Part shown: one piece after another, positions 35,242-43,727 of the stretch
Layout: each line of letters begins with the position of its first letter
How positions within the stretch are numbered: the first letter of the stretch is position 1
DNA from: Paenibacillus sp. Root52
GTDB taxonomy: Bacteria > Bacillota > Bacilli > Paenibacillales > Paenibacillaceae
Assembly (NCBI RefSeq): GCF_001426865.1
Contig: NZ_LMFO01000034.1
Coordinates: forward strand, 127,338-191,337
Direction of reading: 5' to 3'
Length of the DNA stretch: 64,000 nucleotides
Made by a program: the position numbers and the translations under genes
The notes under the pieces: model-generated
Told to the model about the DNA's origin: nothing
Databases searched by the model: none
The model's input: only the letters and a program-made list of their open reading frames with translations

Positions 35242-35817
35242 TTAACTGTCTTTACTGCGTTGTTTTAGCCCGTCTAGGAAGGATGAAATGGTGAAGTGCA
35301 GGCTCTCGCTAGGTTCAAAATTCATGGCAAACCCACCTTGTGCGCCAATGGAGGCAAAGCCATGGCACAAACTTCGTAGGCCACGCACCGCATGTAGTGC
35401 ATCGGCTTCGGACAGTCTATACGGCTGTAAAGAGTTCAGCAACAACTGTAGCGCTACAGTGCTGGCCGCGGCGAGCTGCGGCTCATCCCGATCAGGGGCA
35501 TGGAAGGAAGCCTCGTAAAGCCCGGGATGTTGGCGTACAAAATCAATATAGGCGGTAGCGATATCCTGAATGGCTTCGCTACCGACACGTCCTGCGGCGG
35601 CCACGGTTAGTGCCTGGCCGAGCTGCTCTACTGACATCAGCGCAAGCTCCTGGCGAAGCCCGGGTAGACCGCTGATGTGGTTATAAAGCGACGGGGAGCG
35701 CACATCGAGCCGCTGGGCCAATGCGGCCAGCGTCAGCGAATGGAATCCGTCGCTATCAGCAAGCTGGGCCGCGGCATTCAGCAGCATGCCGCGATCCAGC
35801 CCTTGCCGCGGGCTCAT
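35242..35817 (-). CDS. TetR-family repressor
   Basis: Regulator of 191 residues. The N-terminal helix-turn-helix is SLTLAALAQRLDVRSPSLYNHISG (about 24-47), and the C-terminal part resembles the TetR_C_33/WHG ligand-binding domain. The stop of the upstream metallo-hydrolase overlaps its start by four bases, so the repressor is translated from the same transcript. Two 15-bp palindromes sit between that transcript's probable promoter and start, which fits autoregulation. GC content of this pair is higher than that of its neighbours. The inducer is unknown. Confidence 0.85.
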   Translation of the reverse strand: MSPRQGLDRGMLLNAAAQLADSDGFHSLTLAALAQRLDVRSPSLYNHISGLPGLRQELALMSVEQLGQALTVAAAGRVGSEAIQDIATAYIDFVRQHPGLYEASFHAPDRDEPQLAAASTVALQLLLNSLQPYRLSEADALHAVRGLRSLCHGFASIGAQGGFAMNFEPSESLHFTISSFLDGLKQRSKDS

Positions 35818-36539
35818 CGAAGCCCTCCGGCAAGGCGCAGCCGTTGCTCTGCGTCAGCCGTTGCCGCGCGCATCGCCGCTGCTGGCTGACGTAACATTCG
35901 TCCGTGGCCTACAGCCAGCACGGACGGTTCTAGCTCAGCCAAGCGCTTAGCGCTGGCAAGAGCAGTCTCGCGGTGCCATGTGGCTAGCGCGGGAAATGGA
36001 AAGAGGGGGCGCAACTGTCCGGCAACGGCCAAGCCGCCTTGCAGTTGATAGGCATCGCCAGCGATGAGAACACCGCTGCGCGTATCCATAAATGCCATGT
36101 GCCCTGGTGTATGACCAGGAGTAGCAATCGCCAGTAACGATCCAATGCGATCACCATCTTCCAGCATGTGATCTGGGCGGGTGTGAATGTTCTTGGGTAC
36201 ACTGCCGCGTACCGGCGTCTGTGGTTCATCAGGCAATAGCGAAGCATTTCCAGTGAGTAATGCACCCCCTAATGTAGAGATTAGCACCTCTACATTAGGG
36301 GGTGCATTCTTAAGACTGTCTAAGGCGCCAACATGGTCGCCATGGGCATGAGTTAGAATCACCTTAGTAATGGGTTTGTTAAGAGATTGGGCGGTGGCTA
36401 GGATACCCTTGAGACTGAACGGCATTCCTGCATTGATCAGAGTTAATTCAGCGTCCTCTTCAACAAAATAAACGTTCACAGGGAAGAGTCGGGGTAGGAA
36501 TGAAACTTGAATGACATTATATTCACGCGTAATACGCAT
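35814..36539 (-). CDS. MBL-fold metallo-hydrolase, YflN-like
   Basis: Metallo-beta-lactamase fold hydrolase of 241 residues. The HxHxDH metal site is present (THAHGDHVG, about residues 64-72), along with the later His in TPGHTPGHMAF, the Asp in LIAGDAY and the His in AVGHGRML. It resembles YflN and lactonase-like proteins; the substrate is not known. The coding region contains a perfect 21-bp inverted repeat at 36259-36308, yet the frame stays open and the protein aligns with family expectation there. ATG 36539 is preceded by AAGGAGG. Confidence 0.87.
   Translation of the reverse strand: MRITREYNVIQVSFLPRLFPVNVYFVEEDAELTLINAGMPFSLKGILATAQSLNKPITKVILTHAHGDHVGALDSLKNAPPNVEVLISTLGGALLTGNASLLPDEPQTPVRGSVPKNIHTRPDHMLEDGDRIGSLLAIATPGHTPGHMAFMDTRSGVLIAGDAYQLQGGLAVAGQLRPLFPFPALATWHRETALASAKRLAELEPSVLAVGHGRMLRQPAAAMRAATADAEQRLRLAGGLR
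36259..36308. repeat. Perfect 21-bp inverted repeat inside the MBL gene
   Basis: AATGCACCCCCTAATGTAG and two further bases (36259-36279) are followed by an 8-base loop and an exact reverse complement (36288-36308). The stem is mixed-sequence and would form a very stable hairpin in DNA or mRNA. No T tract follows on either strand. Confidence 0.95.
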
Positions 36540-36556
36540 CGTAATTCCTCCTTAAA

Positions 36557-36592
36557 ACTAATGGTATTAGTAATATAACTAATGGCATTAGT
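36557..36592. promoter_or_regulatory. Tandem TetR operators
   Basis: Two near-identical 15-bp palindromes, ACTAATGGTATTAGT (36557-36571) and ACTAATGGCATTAGT (36578-36592), lie 21 bases apart centre to centre, on the same DNA face. They sit just upstream of the ribosome site of the MBL-tetR operon and are the likely targets of its own TetR protein. Confidence 0.8.
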
Positions 36593-36655
36593 TTTTGCAA
36601 TACCCTTTGCAAAAATAACAGAAGATACGAAATATTTATTTTAACAAAAAAAGCG

Positions 36656-36751
36656 TTTTCAAAATAAAGATTACCGATTATAATAATCAAGTAAGCCCTT
36701 TCATATGTCTATCTTATTGGAGCCTTTCGCGAAGCGGAGGGCTCACTTTTT
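36656..36751 (+). ncRNA. Possible short orphan transcript with terminator
   Basis: A strong terminator on the plus strand (36720-36750: 11-bp stem GAGCCTTTCGC/GCGGAGGGCTC, loop GAA, then CTTTTT) has no plus-strand gene before it. A TATAAT at 36679 with a weak TTTTCA 17 bases upstream could start a transcript of about 60 nucleotides. It holds no good open frame, and its function is unknown. Confidence 0.4.
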
Positions 36752-36866
36752 GTTTTCTTATATAGGTTAAGCACATGGTGACCAAGCAAAGGTTGGCTTG
36801 CATAGGAGGCTGTATATATAGACACATCAAGGGATATCCTGTGTTCAAGCACTGCCGTAGAAGAAG

Positions 36867-36902
36867 TTGACAAACATAACTGTCATTCATATAATAACAG
36901 TT
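36867..36902 (+). promoter_or_regulatory. Promoter and probable operator of the Rrf2 gene
   Basis: TTGACA at 36867 and TATAAT at 36890 are 17 bases apart. AACTGT (36878-36883) and ACAGTT (36897-36902) form an inverted repeat that straddles the -10 box. This suggests that the regulator represses its own gene. Confidence 0.75.
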
Positions 36903-36957
36903 GTACTTACCTTGGATTGAAGTCCATCGGTGTTTTTTGCCGGGAAGGGAGTAAGTC

Positions 36958-37422
36958 ATGAACAGCGAATTTACCATTGCCGTCCATTGTCTTGTGTTTC
37001 TATCCATGAAGGAAGACTGTATGGCCAATAGTGAAGATTTGTCTCATAGTGTGGGTACACACCCTGCCAGAGTTCGTAAGGTGCTAAGTGTGCTGCGGAA
37101 GCATGGGTATTTGACGACCAAAGAAGGCGCTCACGGAGGGTACTTGCTTAATCGTCCAAGTGATGAAATCAAGCTTGGGGAATTATACAGACTGGTTGCT
37201 GGAGGTTCACTTGGGCCCAATTGGTGTTCTGGCGAGTCAGGTTCGCCATGCGTTGTGTCCTCTAACATGAGGGATGTCATGGGAGGCATATATGACGGAG
37301 GCGAGGAAGCGCTGAGCATCTATTTTGATCGCATTTCCATCGAGGGTGTGAAGCATCGGATCGGGAAAAGTGAAGGGATCTCCAAGTCCATGAATGAGTT
37401 ACTGAGACAAGATAAGGATTAA
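36958..37422 (+). CDS. Rrf2-family transcriptional regulator
   Basis: DNA-binding protein of 154 residues with a winged helix (about 1-75: EFTIAVHCLVFLSM, then HPARVRKVLSVLRKHGYL and KEGAHGGYLLNRP). It has Cys residues at 11, 21, 89 and 97. They are not in the CxxxxxxC spacing of iron-sulfur IscR or NsrR, so thiol-based sensing of the YwnA/CymR-like branch is more likely. ATG follows GGGAGT. A nitroreductase gene lies downstream in the same direction after 324 bases with no terminator, and may be its target. Confidence 0.85.
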   Translation: MNSEFTIAVHCLVFLSMKEDCMANSEDLSHSVGTHPARVRKVLSVLRKHGYLTTKEGAHGGYLLNRPSDEIKLGELYRLVAGGSLGPNWCSGESGSPCVVSSNMRDVMGGIYDGGEEALSIYFDRISIEGVKHRIGKSEGISKSMNELLRQDKD

Positions 37423-37746
37423 TTCTGGCTACAGTTTACGTGGTTACAGTTTATATGTATACATTTCATATTTAGACTTAGACACCCTGTGTTTTCGGGG
37501 AGACTGTAGACTGCTTATATAACAGAACAACGTTGCCCCGGTTTCACGATTCATAAAGGCTTCAAGATTATTCCGGGCATAACGTGAACACAGATAGAGT
37601 CAATCTTCTGCGCTGATGTTATTTTCGGAAGGTGGGTATGTCACTACACCACTTATCATGGTTGTTGGATTAGAGCCTTGCGAAATTAAAAGCGAAATAA
37701 ACTGCAATGATATTTACAATAATCAATAGAATTAGGAGTGGAGAAC
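37423..37746. other. Intergenic region before the nitroreductase
   Basis: Contains the AGGAG ribosome site of the nitroreductase at 37734-37738. No terminator or structured RNA stands out, and the promoter is not obvious. Confidence 0.35.
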
Positions 37747-38364
37747 ATGTCTAACAATGAAACACTTCGCGTAATTAGCGAACGTCACGCTGTCAAAAAA
37801 TACGAAAAAGGTTTTGTAATGCCTGAGGCTGACTTGAATGCAATCTTGACTGCAGCTTCCGAAGCACCGTCTTCTTGGAACCTGCAACACTGGAAATTCC
37901 TCGTGATTGAGTCCGAAGCGGACAAAGCTAAATTGCTGCCAATCGCTTATGGCCAAAGTCAAATCGTAGACAGCTCGGTTACAATTGCTGTTCTAGGCGA
38001 CTTGGAAGCTAACCGCAATACCTTTATCTATGATCAGGCTGTTGAGGCTGGCGCATTGCCTGCTGAGGTTCGCGATGCATTGGTTGGTCAAATCAACGGT
38101 GCTTACCAAAGCGCGCAAACTGCACGTGATGAAGCGATCCGTAACGCATCGTTTGCTTCGCAAAACATTATGCTTGCTGCACGTTCTTTGGGTTATGATA
38201 CTTGCCCAATGGGTGGTTACAATCCACAACAATTGGTTGAAACGTTCAACATTCCTGCACGTTACATCCCAACATTGTTGATCACTGTAGGTAAAGCTGC
38301 ACAACCAGCTCGTCCAGCAGGTCGTTTCCCATTGTCCGAAACTGTAGTTAAAGGTTCTTTCTAA
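37747..38364 (+). CDS. Nitroreductase-family flavoprotein
   Basis: FMN-dependent NAD(P)H oxidoreductase of 205 residues. Typical elements are the Arg/His pair in ISERHAVKKYEKG for FMN phosphate binding, APSSWNLQHWKFLVI (about 40-54), SFASQNIMLAARSLGYDTCPMGGYNPQQL and PTLLITVGKAA near the end. The family reduces nitro compounds and quinones. Codon use is strongly biased toward likely optimal codons (many AAC, CGT and GCA), suggesting high expression. ATG 37747 with AGGAG eight bases upstream is preferred to GTG 37738. The upstream Rrf2 regulator probably controls it. Confidence 0.9.
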   Translation: MSNNETLRVISERHAVKKYEKGFVMPEADLNAILTAASEAPSSWNLQHWKFLVIESEADKAKLLPIAYGQSQIVDSSVTIAVLGDLEANRNTFIYDQAVEAGALPAEVRDALVGQINGAYQSAQTARDEAIRNASFASQNIMLAARSLGYDTCPMGGYNPQQLVETFNIPARYIPTLLITVGKAAQPARPAGRFPLSETVVKGSF

Positions 38365-38403
38365 GATAGAGCCACGATAAGCACCGCCATATGGTGTGTA
38401 TAA

Positions 38404-38448
38404 AAACAGCCGCATGTTCCTCAAATGAGAGGACATGCGGCTGTTTTG
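38404..38448 (+). terminator. Terminator after the nitroreductase gene
   Basis: ACAGCCGCATGTTCCTC pairs with GAGGACATGCGGCTGT, followed by TTTT. Confidence 0.92.
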
Positions 38449-38594
38449 CATTTTAAATGAGTTGAATCGGGCAGGCACAGTTAGGCGGTTCAATTGTCTC
38501 TATTTTTTAAATAATATAATACAATTTATAAACTTATTGGGTATCATGCATGTGTATAGTTAGAACAAATGATTCAACAAATGGAGGATATATC

Positions 38595-39305
38595 TTGAGG
38601 AAGATCGTGATGGTAATGGCGGGGGCATTGTTGTTCTCTGGGTGTAGTGTTAATCAAGTCATACTTCCTAAGGGGAACTCAGTGGAAAATAGCTTGGAAT
38701 CGGCGACAACCGCCCCAGATTTGCTTTTGGCTGAAAATAAGAATGATCAAGTTGCAATCTATGGTAGAGCACAGGGAGATGTGTTTTCTTCGCTCACTGT
38801 CCAAATAGATCAAGCGTCCCAAACGTATTCTTGGAGTAATGTGAGCAATCCGTCGTTTTATCCAGTCATTTATCGTGGTTCTCTTGGTACAGAAGGCAAG
38901 GACATAATTGTGATTGTACTAACCAAGGGAACGGGGACAGGTATACATGAATCAGAAGTACATGTTCTAAGATCTGATTTTACGGAGATTCCAGTCATTG
39001 ATCCAAGGGAGTTTGTGTTGAAGGAGATACAACTTGAGCTTCATAGGGAAAAGGCACTTCGCCACTATACACTGAAAGTGAATGAACGCGAATATTCTTA
39101 TGATATCGATGACCGTGATTCAAGTGACTGGTTTGAGCAACCTTCTGTTCAAAATATAATTAGGTATGATGTGCGAGACCAAGAGCTCGTTGCCGAATTG
39201 CCCATTCAGATTGCTATAGGTCAGTATTTAGGAAATGCCATAGTGAAGTATAGGCTTGTTAACGGAGAACTGCGGCCTAGCACGGTAGAATTGTCTGTGG
39301 AATAA
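38595..39305 (+). CDS. Lipoprotein, paralogue A
   Basis: Secreted lipoprotein of about 236 residues of unknown function. The TTG start at 38595 gives a clean signal peptide (MRKIVMVMAGALLFSGC) behind GGAGGA; the frame open from 38550 would add an unlikely hydrophilic extension. The mature part has GSLGTEGKDIIVIVLTKGTGTGIHESEVHVL (about 100-130), matching DLTGDGREEAVIIIQTGKGTG in the next gene. The two form a tandem paralogous pair, only about 50% similar at best. The block resembles one calcium-binding FG-GAP-like blade, with the metal site kept better in the second copy. Confidence 0.75.
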   Translation: MRKIVMVMAGALLFSGCSVNQVILPKGNSVENSLESATTAPDLLLAENKNDQVAIYGRAQGDVFSSLTVQIDQASQTYSWSNVSNPSFYPVIYRGSLGTEGKDIIVIVLTKGTGTGIHESEVHVLRSDFTEIPVIDPREFVLKEIQLELHREKALRHYTLKVNEREYSYDIDDRDSSDWFEQPSVQNIIRYDVRDQELVAELPIQIAIGQYLGNAIVKYRLVNGELRPSTVELSVE

Positions 39306-39380
39306 TCGAAAATGAACTTGATGTGATGATGTACTGTAGAACAGGTAGCTATCAGCTTCGAGATGAAAGGGAGATATAAG

Positions 39381-40139
39381 TTGAAGAAAATTCTAGCCTT
39401 ATTGATGTTGGTAAGTGCAGTTTGTTTATCGGGGTGCGCATCCAATCAACTAGCAACCGATCTGAAGCAGGCGGAAGAGTCTTCGAATGAACTGGAGATG
39501 GTACAGCAACAGCCTGAGGTGGAACCCAAGTTCATTGCATCTTCCGAAGATGAGCGTGTGAAGCTATATGCGATACAAGAATCCAAGGGTGAGATTGAAG
39601 GTGTGACGGTCGATATCGAGGGCAGGCAGCAAAATTTTGATTGGAGTGTCCCGAATACGGGGACCGATATGAACCCCCAGGTCTTTTATACAGATCTTAC
39701 GGGTGACGGTAGAGAAGAAGCGGTAATTATCATTCAGACGGGGAAAGGTACAGGGCTGGATCACTTCGATATGCATGTCATTCGAGCGGAAGACTTCTCT
39801 GTGATTAAAGTACAACAATATGAAGAGATTGTGGCAGATCAGATCGAATCTCACGTGACGGCCAACGAAGATGGTACTTTAGCAATTACGGTCAAAGTGC
39901 AAGGCCAAGAACATCAGTTTAATTCTAATGTTGAGCTAACACCGAACTCCAATCAAAACGAGCTGGCATTTGGCGGGGTAGTCATCTATGCCTTAGAGAA
40001 TCAACGAATTATCTCTAGATTAGGTGCGAGTATTGGAACATCTCCGCAATATGTGTGTGATTTCAAAGTAACCTACACATTCGATCATGTTAAAAATGAA
40101 TTTGTCGCCGATCAAATTGAAATCGGTACGTATGAGTAA
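39381..40139 (+). CDS. Lipoprotein, paralogue B
   Basis: Second copy of the tandem pair, about 252 residues. The TTG start at 39381 behind AAGGGAG gives the signal peptide MKKILALLMLVSAVCLSGC. A Glu/Gln-rich linker follows. The block YTDLTGDGREEAVIIIQTGKGTGLDHFDMHVI (about 108-139) has the DxxGDGxxE pattern typical of calcium-binding loops. Both paralogues use TTG starts, which may keep their levels low. No function is known. Confidence 0.75.
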   Translation: MKKILALLMLVSAVCLSGCASNQLATDLKQAEESSNELEMVQQQPEVEPKFIASSEDERVKLYAIQESKGEIEGVTVDIEGRQQNFDWSVPNTGTDMNPQVFYTDLTGDGREEAVIIIQTGKGTGLDHFDMHVIRAEDFSVIKVQQYEEIVADQIESHVTANEDGTLAITVKVQGQEHQFNSNVELTPNSNQNELAFGGVVIYALENQRIISRLGASIGTSPQYVCDFKVTYTFDHVKNEFVADQIEIGTYE

Positions 40140-40174
40140 CATTTACTTTCTATCCAGCCAACATATGAGCCAAC

Positions 40175-40408
40175 TATATAGGTTCAACTAAACTTTTTAC
40201 ACGAGAACGGAGAGGACAGAAATAACGTGGAGAAGCGTAGCGTTCGGCTGAAAGCTTTCTGAAAGAAAGCTACATCGGAAGCATGAGCTATTCCCGGATT
40301 TTTCCCTTTGAAGAAGGGAATCAAAAAAAATCTGGGGGTAACAGCGATCGGAAGGTTATTCTGTCATCGGAGTGGTAAGTGTAAATATTCTTTAGTTGAA
40401 TATATATA
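40175..40408. repeat. MITE-like element, repeat family 1 (full copy)
   Basis: About 220 non-coding bases bounded by TTCAACTAAA (40183-40192) and its inverted copy TTTAGTTGAA (40391-40400), both embedded in TATATA flanks. The right 95 bases are repeated, inverted, at 18633-18725. Internally it holds the hairpin AAGCTTTCTGAAAGAAAGCT. It codes for nothing and would need a transposase supplied elsewhere. Confidence 0.8.
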
Positions 40409-40624
40409 GCTAATCATTTTCCATCTAACCAACACACTATGGCGACTATCCAAGCATCCATCGACCCAAGAAACCCCTCACCAACAGACAACGATTAGAC
40501 AAAGTGCATCTTGCCAATGTCTTCTCGTGATCTGCGATAAGGGGATTTTTAATATCTGAATAAAATTGAAAGTATAACGAGACTTGCCTGTTAGCTCATA
40601 ACAGTTACGGAAATAATGATCGAA

Positions 40625-41308
40625 TTATTTTTCAGGTGTTTCCGGGACGACTGGTGCATGAAAATTATCCATATGTTCAATCGCATTGAACATCATCACG
40701 GCAGCTTCTGCGCGAGTAATAACCTCTTTAGGATGGAAATTGCCTTCGGCATCCAATGTGTTAATCTTGAATGCTAACGAACGCTGAACTGCTCCTTGAT
40801 ACTCAGGCGTAAGCTCTTGCTCATCTGTAATATCTACAGGTTGTAGCTTGATCATCGGTAGGCCGCCTTTGGCTTCGATCCCTTGCATGATGAACAGTGT
40901 GAATTGCTCACGAGTCATCGGTTTGGATGGATCGATATCATCAGCCATCTGGATGCCATTATATTTTGCACGAATGAAGGCATTGCTGTACCACACATGA
41001 TCAAGCACCTTGGAGAAGGAATCACTTGGTAGAGGTTCTTTGACGAAACGGATCGTATCCAAATTCAGATCCAGGCCATCTGCAAGCAACTGTATGCCTT
41101 GAGCCGTGTTTAATTGTTGTTCTGGTTTGAACAAGTTATCGCTCACGCCTTTAATCAAACCATCGTGATGCAATGCTTCGATTTTATCTGCTCCGGCCAC
41201 TCCCTGAAGATCTGTGAATCCGCCTTGCGCAGCATGAGTAGGTGTAGCACCAAGAGATAAGGTAAGTAATGCTCCCGCAGTCATCAAAGCAATTATATTT
41301 TTTTTCAT
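40625..41308 (-). CDS. Secreted SLH-domain protein
   Basis: Exported protein of 227 residues with signal peptide (MKKNIIALMTAGALLTLSLGATPTHA) and three S-layer homology repeats: FTDLQGVAGADKIEALHHDGLIKG, a central one around PMTREQFTLFIMQGI, and a last one around VITRAEAAVMMFNAI. SLH repeats bind pyruvylated cell wall polymers, so it sits on the surface. Nothing else is attached, unlike enzymes that use SLH as an anchor. The ATG at 41308 is chosen for the signal peptide. Confidence 0.85.
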   Translation of the reverse strand: MKKNIIALMTAGALLTLSLGATPTHAAQGGFTDLQGVAGADKIEALHHDGLIKGVSDNLFKPEQQLNTAQGIQLLADGLDLNLDTIRFVKEPLPSDSFSKVLDHVWYSNAFIRAKYNGIQMADDIDPSKPMTREQFTLFIMQGIEAKGGLPMIKLQPVDITDEQELTPEYQGAVQRSLAFKINTLDAEGNFHPKEVITRAEAAVMMFNAIEHMDNFHAPVVPETPEK

Positions 41309-41434
41309 ATCAAGTCGCCTCACTTTTCTAGGAAGGGTATCCCTTTGTATTAAAGTTATTTGCCCCTATAGACGACCCTTCCATGCAAAAGGTTGCTGCA
41401 ATTTTCCATATATATTTTTGGATATACAATAGAG

Positions 41435-42286
41435 CTACCCTTTGGACTTGTTCCGATAGTCGGTAGGTGATTGACCAATCATTTTACGGAACAGACGTGA
41501 GAAATAATAAGGGTCTTTGAAACCAAGCTTCGAGCTAATCTGCTTCACCGTCCAATCTGTAAAATCAAGATAGCGACAGGAGTGTTGGATCTTAAGCCGC
41601 AGAAAATAATCAATTGGCGAATGTCCTGTCGCTTGCTTGAACAGTTGTGAATAATGCGGGGCAGAAAGGCTGGCTTGCGCAGCCAATTCTTTGAGTGTTA
41701 CTCCGCTCTCCAGATGCTCTAGCATGTACTGTACAGACTGCTCGGCAGCTCGTTTGCTGCTAATCATATTGCCCTCCGTACCATGTCCGTAAGCGAGCAT
41801 GCCTAACATATATCCAACAATCTGTGAGGCGTACGTCATCGTTTGTAAGGAATAACCCGTCTCCAATGCTCCATAGCATTCATGATATAGTTCCAGCCAC
41901 TTCTGAGCTTTCGCCGGAGCCATAGTTAACACGCCTCCAGCCAGCAGTGGTTCCATATAGGCAGCGGCATGTTCACCACGTAAGTGAATCCAATAGATAC
42001 TCCAGGGATCGGCCGAGTATGCGCCATAGATATGAGCAACGTGGGCAGGGAGAACAACGAGACTACCGGCCTTAACATCCTGCCTCTTGCCGCCGTCCGT
42101 GGCGTACCACCCTGTACCTTCGGCACAATACATTAAAATATGGGAGGGGCAGCCCTCCGGTCGATCCCGGTAATGGTTCTCCGCCTCATGAAAGTATCCA
42201 ATGTCGGTAACGTACAAACCGGAAGTTACGGGATAAGCCGCGGCTTCCTCTAGTAGCGGGTCAGGTAATACGATTAGTTTTTGCAT
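41435..42286 (-). CDS. AraC-family transcriptional regulator
   Basis: Regulator with an N-terminal cupin sugar-sensing domain (ILMYCAEGTGWYATDGG, AGSLVVLPAHVAHIYGA) and a C-terminal pair of helix-turn-helix motifs (LKELAAQASLSAPHYSQLFKQATG and VKQISSKLGFKDPYYFSRLFRKMIG). The start is uncertain: the frame is open to 42439, no candidate ATG has a good ribosome site, and 42286 (MQKLIVLPDP) is chosen because the cupin begins there. A divergent lactonase gene suggests control of sugar use. Confidence 0.85.
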   Translation of the reverse strand: MQKLIVLPDPLLEEAAAYPVTSGLYVTDIGYFHEAENHYRDRPEGCPSHILMYCAEGTGWYATDGGKRQDVKAGSLVVLPAHVAHIYGAYSADPWSIYWIHLRGEHAAAYMEPLLAGGVLTMAPAKAQKWLELYHECYGALETGYSLQTMTYASQIVGYMLGMLAYGHGTEGNMISSKRAAEQSVQYMLEHLESGVTLKELAAQASLSAPHYSQLFKQATGHSPIDYFLRLKIQHSCRYLDFTDWTVKQISSKLGFKDPYYFSRLFRKMIGQSPTDYRNKSKG

Positions 42287-42575
42287 ACGGAATCCGTCGG
42301 ATTTGCGTAAGGTAGATGAGCTGTTATATGGTTTCATACTTGTATTATGGTGAGGTAGAATAAACGAGTCAATGATTATGCGCAGGGCGTTAGCAAAAAG
42401 CATTCTGGAAGAACGTCTTACGATTAGAAGCTGAAGCAAAATAAGAGGAATTGGTTAAGTACATAACAGAGAGGCAATATGAACATGAGGTTTCGAGGTT
42501 AGAACATGAGCGTTGAAGTTAGAATGCAGGGCAATGTAAGCATACCTATTTGAGAGAAAAAGGAGCGATGGAGGA

Positions 42576-43631
42576 ATGGGACAAGCTATGAGCAAGGATA
42601 CGTTTTTCTATGTCGGAACTTATGCATCAGCGGATCAACCAGGTATTTATGTAGGTGCGCTGAATTCGGATACAGGCGAGATGCGGATTGCACATGATAT
42701 TGCAGGGGTAGACAATCCATCTTACTTGGCTTTGAGTCCAGGTAAGAATTCACTATATGTTGCGAGTGAAACGGATGAGGGAGAGGTACTGGCCTATCGC
42801 CGGGACATGTCCACGGGTGAGCTGCACCTCATGGATCGCAAAAGCACCAAAGGGGCTTCGCCTTGTTATGTGTCCGTCACAGCGGATGGCAACTGGGTAC
42901 TCGCATCCAATTACAGTAGTGGGAGTGTCAACGTATTTCCCGTAGGTGATCAAGATACGTTAGGTGAAATGAGCGCGTTCATTGAGCATACCGGAAGAGG
43001 TCTGAACGACGACCGTCAGGAAGGGCCACATACCCACTCCATTCAGCCAGATCCATCAGGGCAATATGCGGTCGTGTGCGATCTGGGATTAGATCAGATC
43101 ATTGTCTATCGTCTGGAAGAAGGGCGTTTGGTAACACACCGGGAGACGAACCAGCCTCCAGGTTCAGGGCCAAGACATCTCGTATTTCACGAGAATGGCA
43201 AATGGGCCTATGTCATTAATGAGCTCAATAATACGGTGACTGCATTCATGTACGATGCACGCAGGGGAGAGCTTAGTACAGTGCAACATATATCCACTCT
43301 ACCTGAGAGACATACGGGAGAAGGCACGGCTGCGGATATCCGAATCTCCCCTTGTGGACGTTTCCTATACGCCTCCAACCGTGGAGACGACAGTATTGTG
43401 CTCTATCATATTGATCAGGAATCGGGTGAGCTCGAAGCTATTGATTGGACTTCCACATTGGGACAGACTCCGCGTAACTTCAATGTACTGCCAGGGGGAA
43501 TATTGCTTGTAGCTAACCAGGACAGCAACAATATCGTTGCATTCCAGATGGATCGCGAGGATGGAAGACTGACACACACCGGTTGCAAGCTAGAAGTTCC
43601 ACGTCCGGTATGTATTGTGCCTGTAGATTAA
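42576..43631 (+). CDS. Beta-propeller lactonase (6-phosphogluconolactonase type)
   Basis: Cytoplasmic seven-bladed propeller of 351 residues, matching the Pgl/YkgB family (PF10282) that hydrolyses 6-phosphogluconolactone in the pentose phosphate pathway. Blade repeats such as FFYVGTYASADQPGIYVGALN and LNSDTGEM recur. The family residues near EGPHTHSIQPDPSG and GPRHLVFHENGKWAYVINE are present. Starts at 42576 and 42588 both have a Shine-Dalgarno sequence. It lies divergent from the AraC gene. Confidence 0.88.
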   Translation: MGQAMSKDTFFYVGTYASADQPGIYVGALNSDTGEMRIAHDIAGVDNPSYLALSPGKNSLYVASETDEGEVLAYRRDMSTGELHLMDRKSTKGASPCYVSVTADGNWVLASNYSSGSVNVFPVGDQDTLGEMSAFIEHTGRGLNDDRQEGPHTHSIQPDPSGQYAVVCDLGLDQIIVYRLEEGRLVTHRETNQPPGSGPRHLVFHENGKWAYVINELNNTVTAFMYDARRGELSTVQHISTLPERHTGEGTAADIRISPCGRFLYASNRGDDSIVLYHIDQESGELEAIDWTSTLGQTPRNFNVLPGGILLVANQDSNNIVAFQMDREDGRLTHTGCKLEVPRPVCIVPVD

Positions 43632-43674
43632 GATATTATCTGATGTAATCGACGAATACTGAACAACACATATA

Positions 43675-43718
43675 AGCTGTAAGATCATGTGTACGCACGT
43701 GATTTTACAGCTTTATTA
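43675..43718. terminator. Terminator
   Basis: AAGCTGTAAGATCATGTG pairs imperfectly with CACGTGATTTTACAGCTT, then TATTATT. It lies between the lactonase gene and the convergent small membrane protein gene. Confidence 0.75.
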
Positions 43719-43727
43719 TTTATATAG

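Noticed and set aside
36714..37028. 104-codon minus-strand frame across the Rrf2 promoter
   Set aside because: It covers a well-formed promoter, operator and the start of the Rrf2 gene, and has no family similarity or ribosome binding site.
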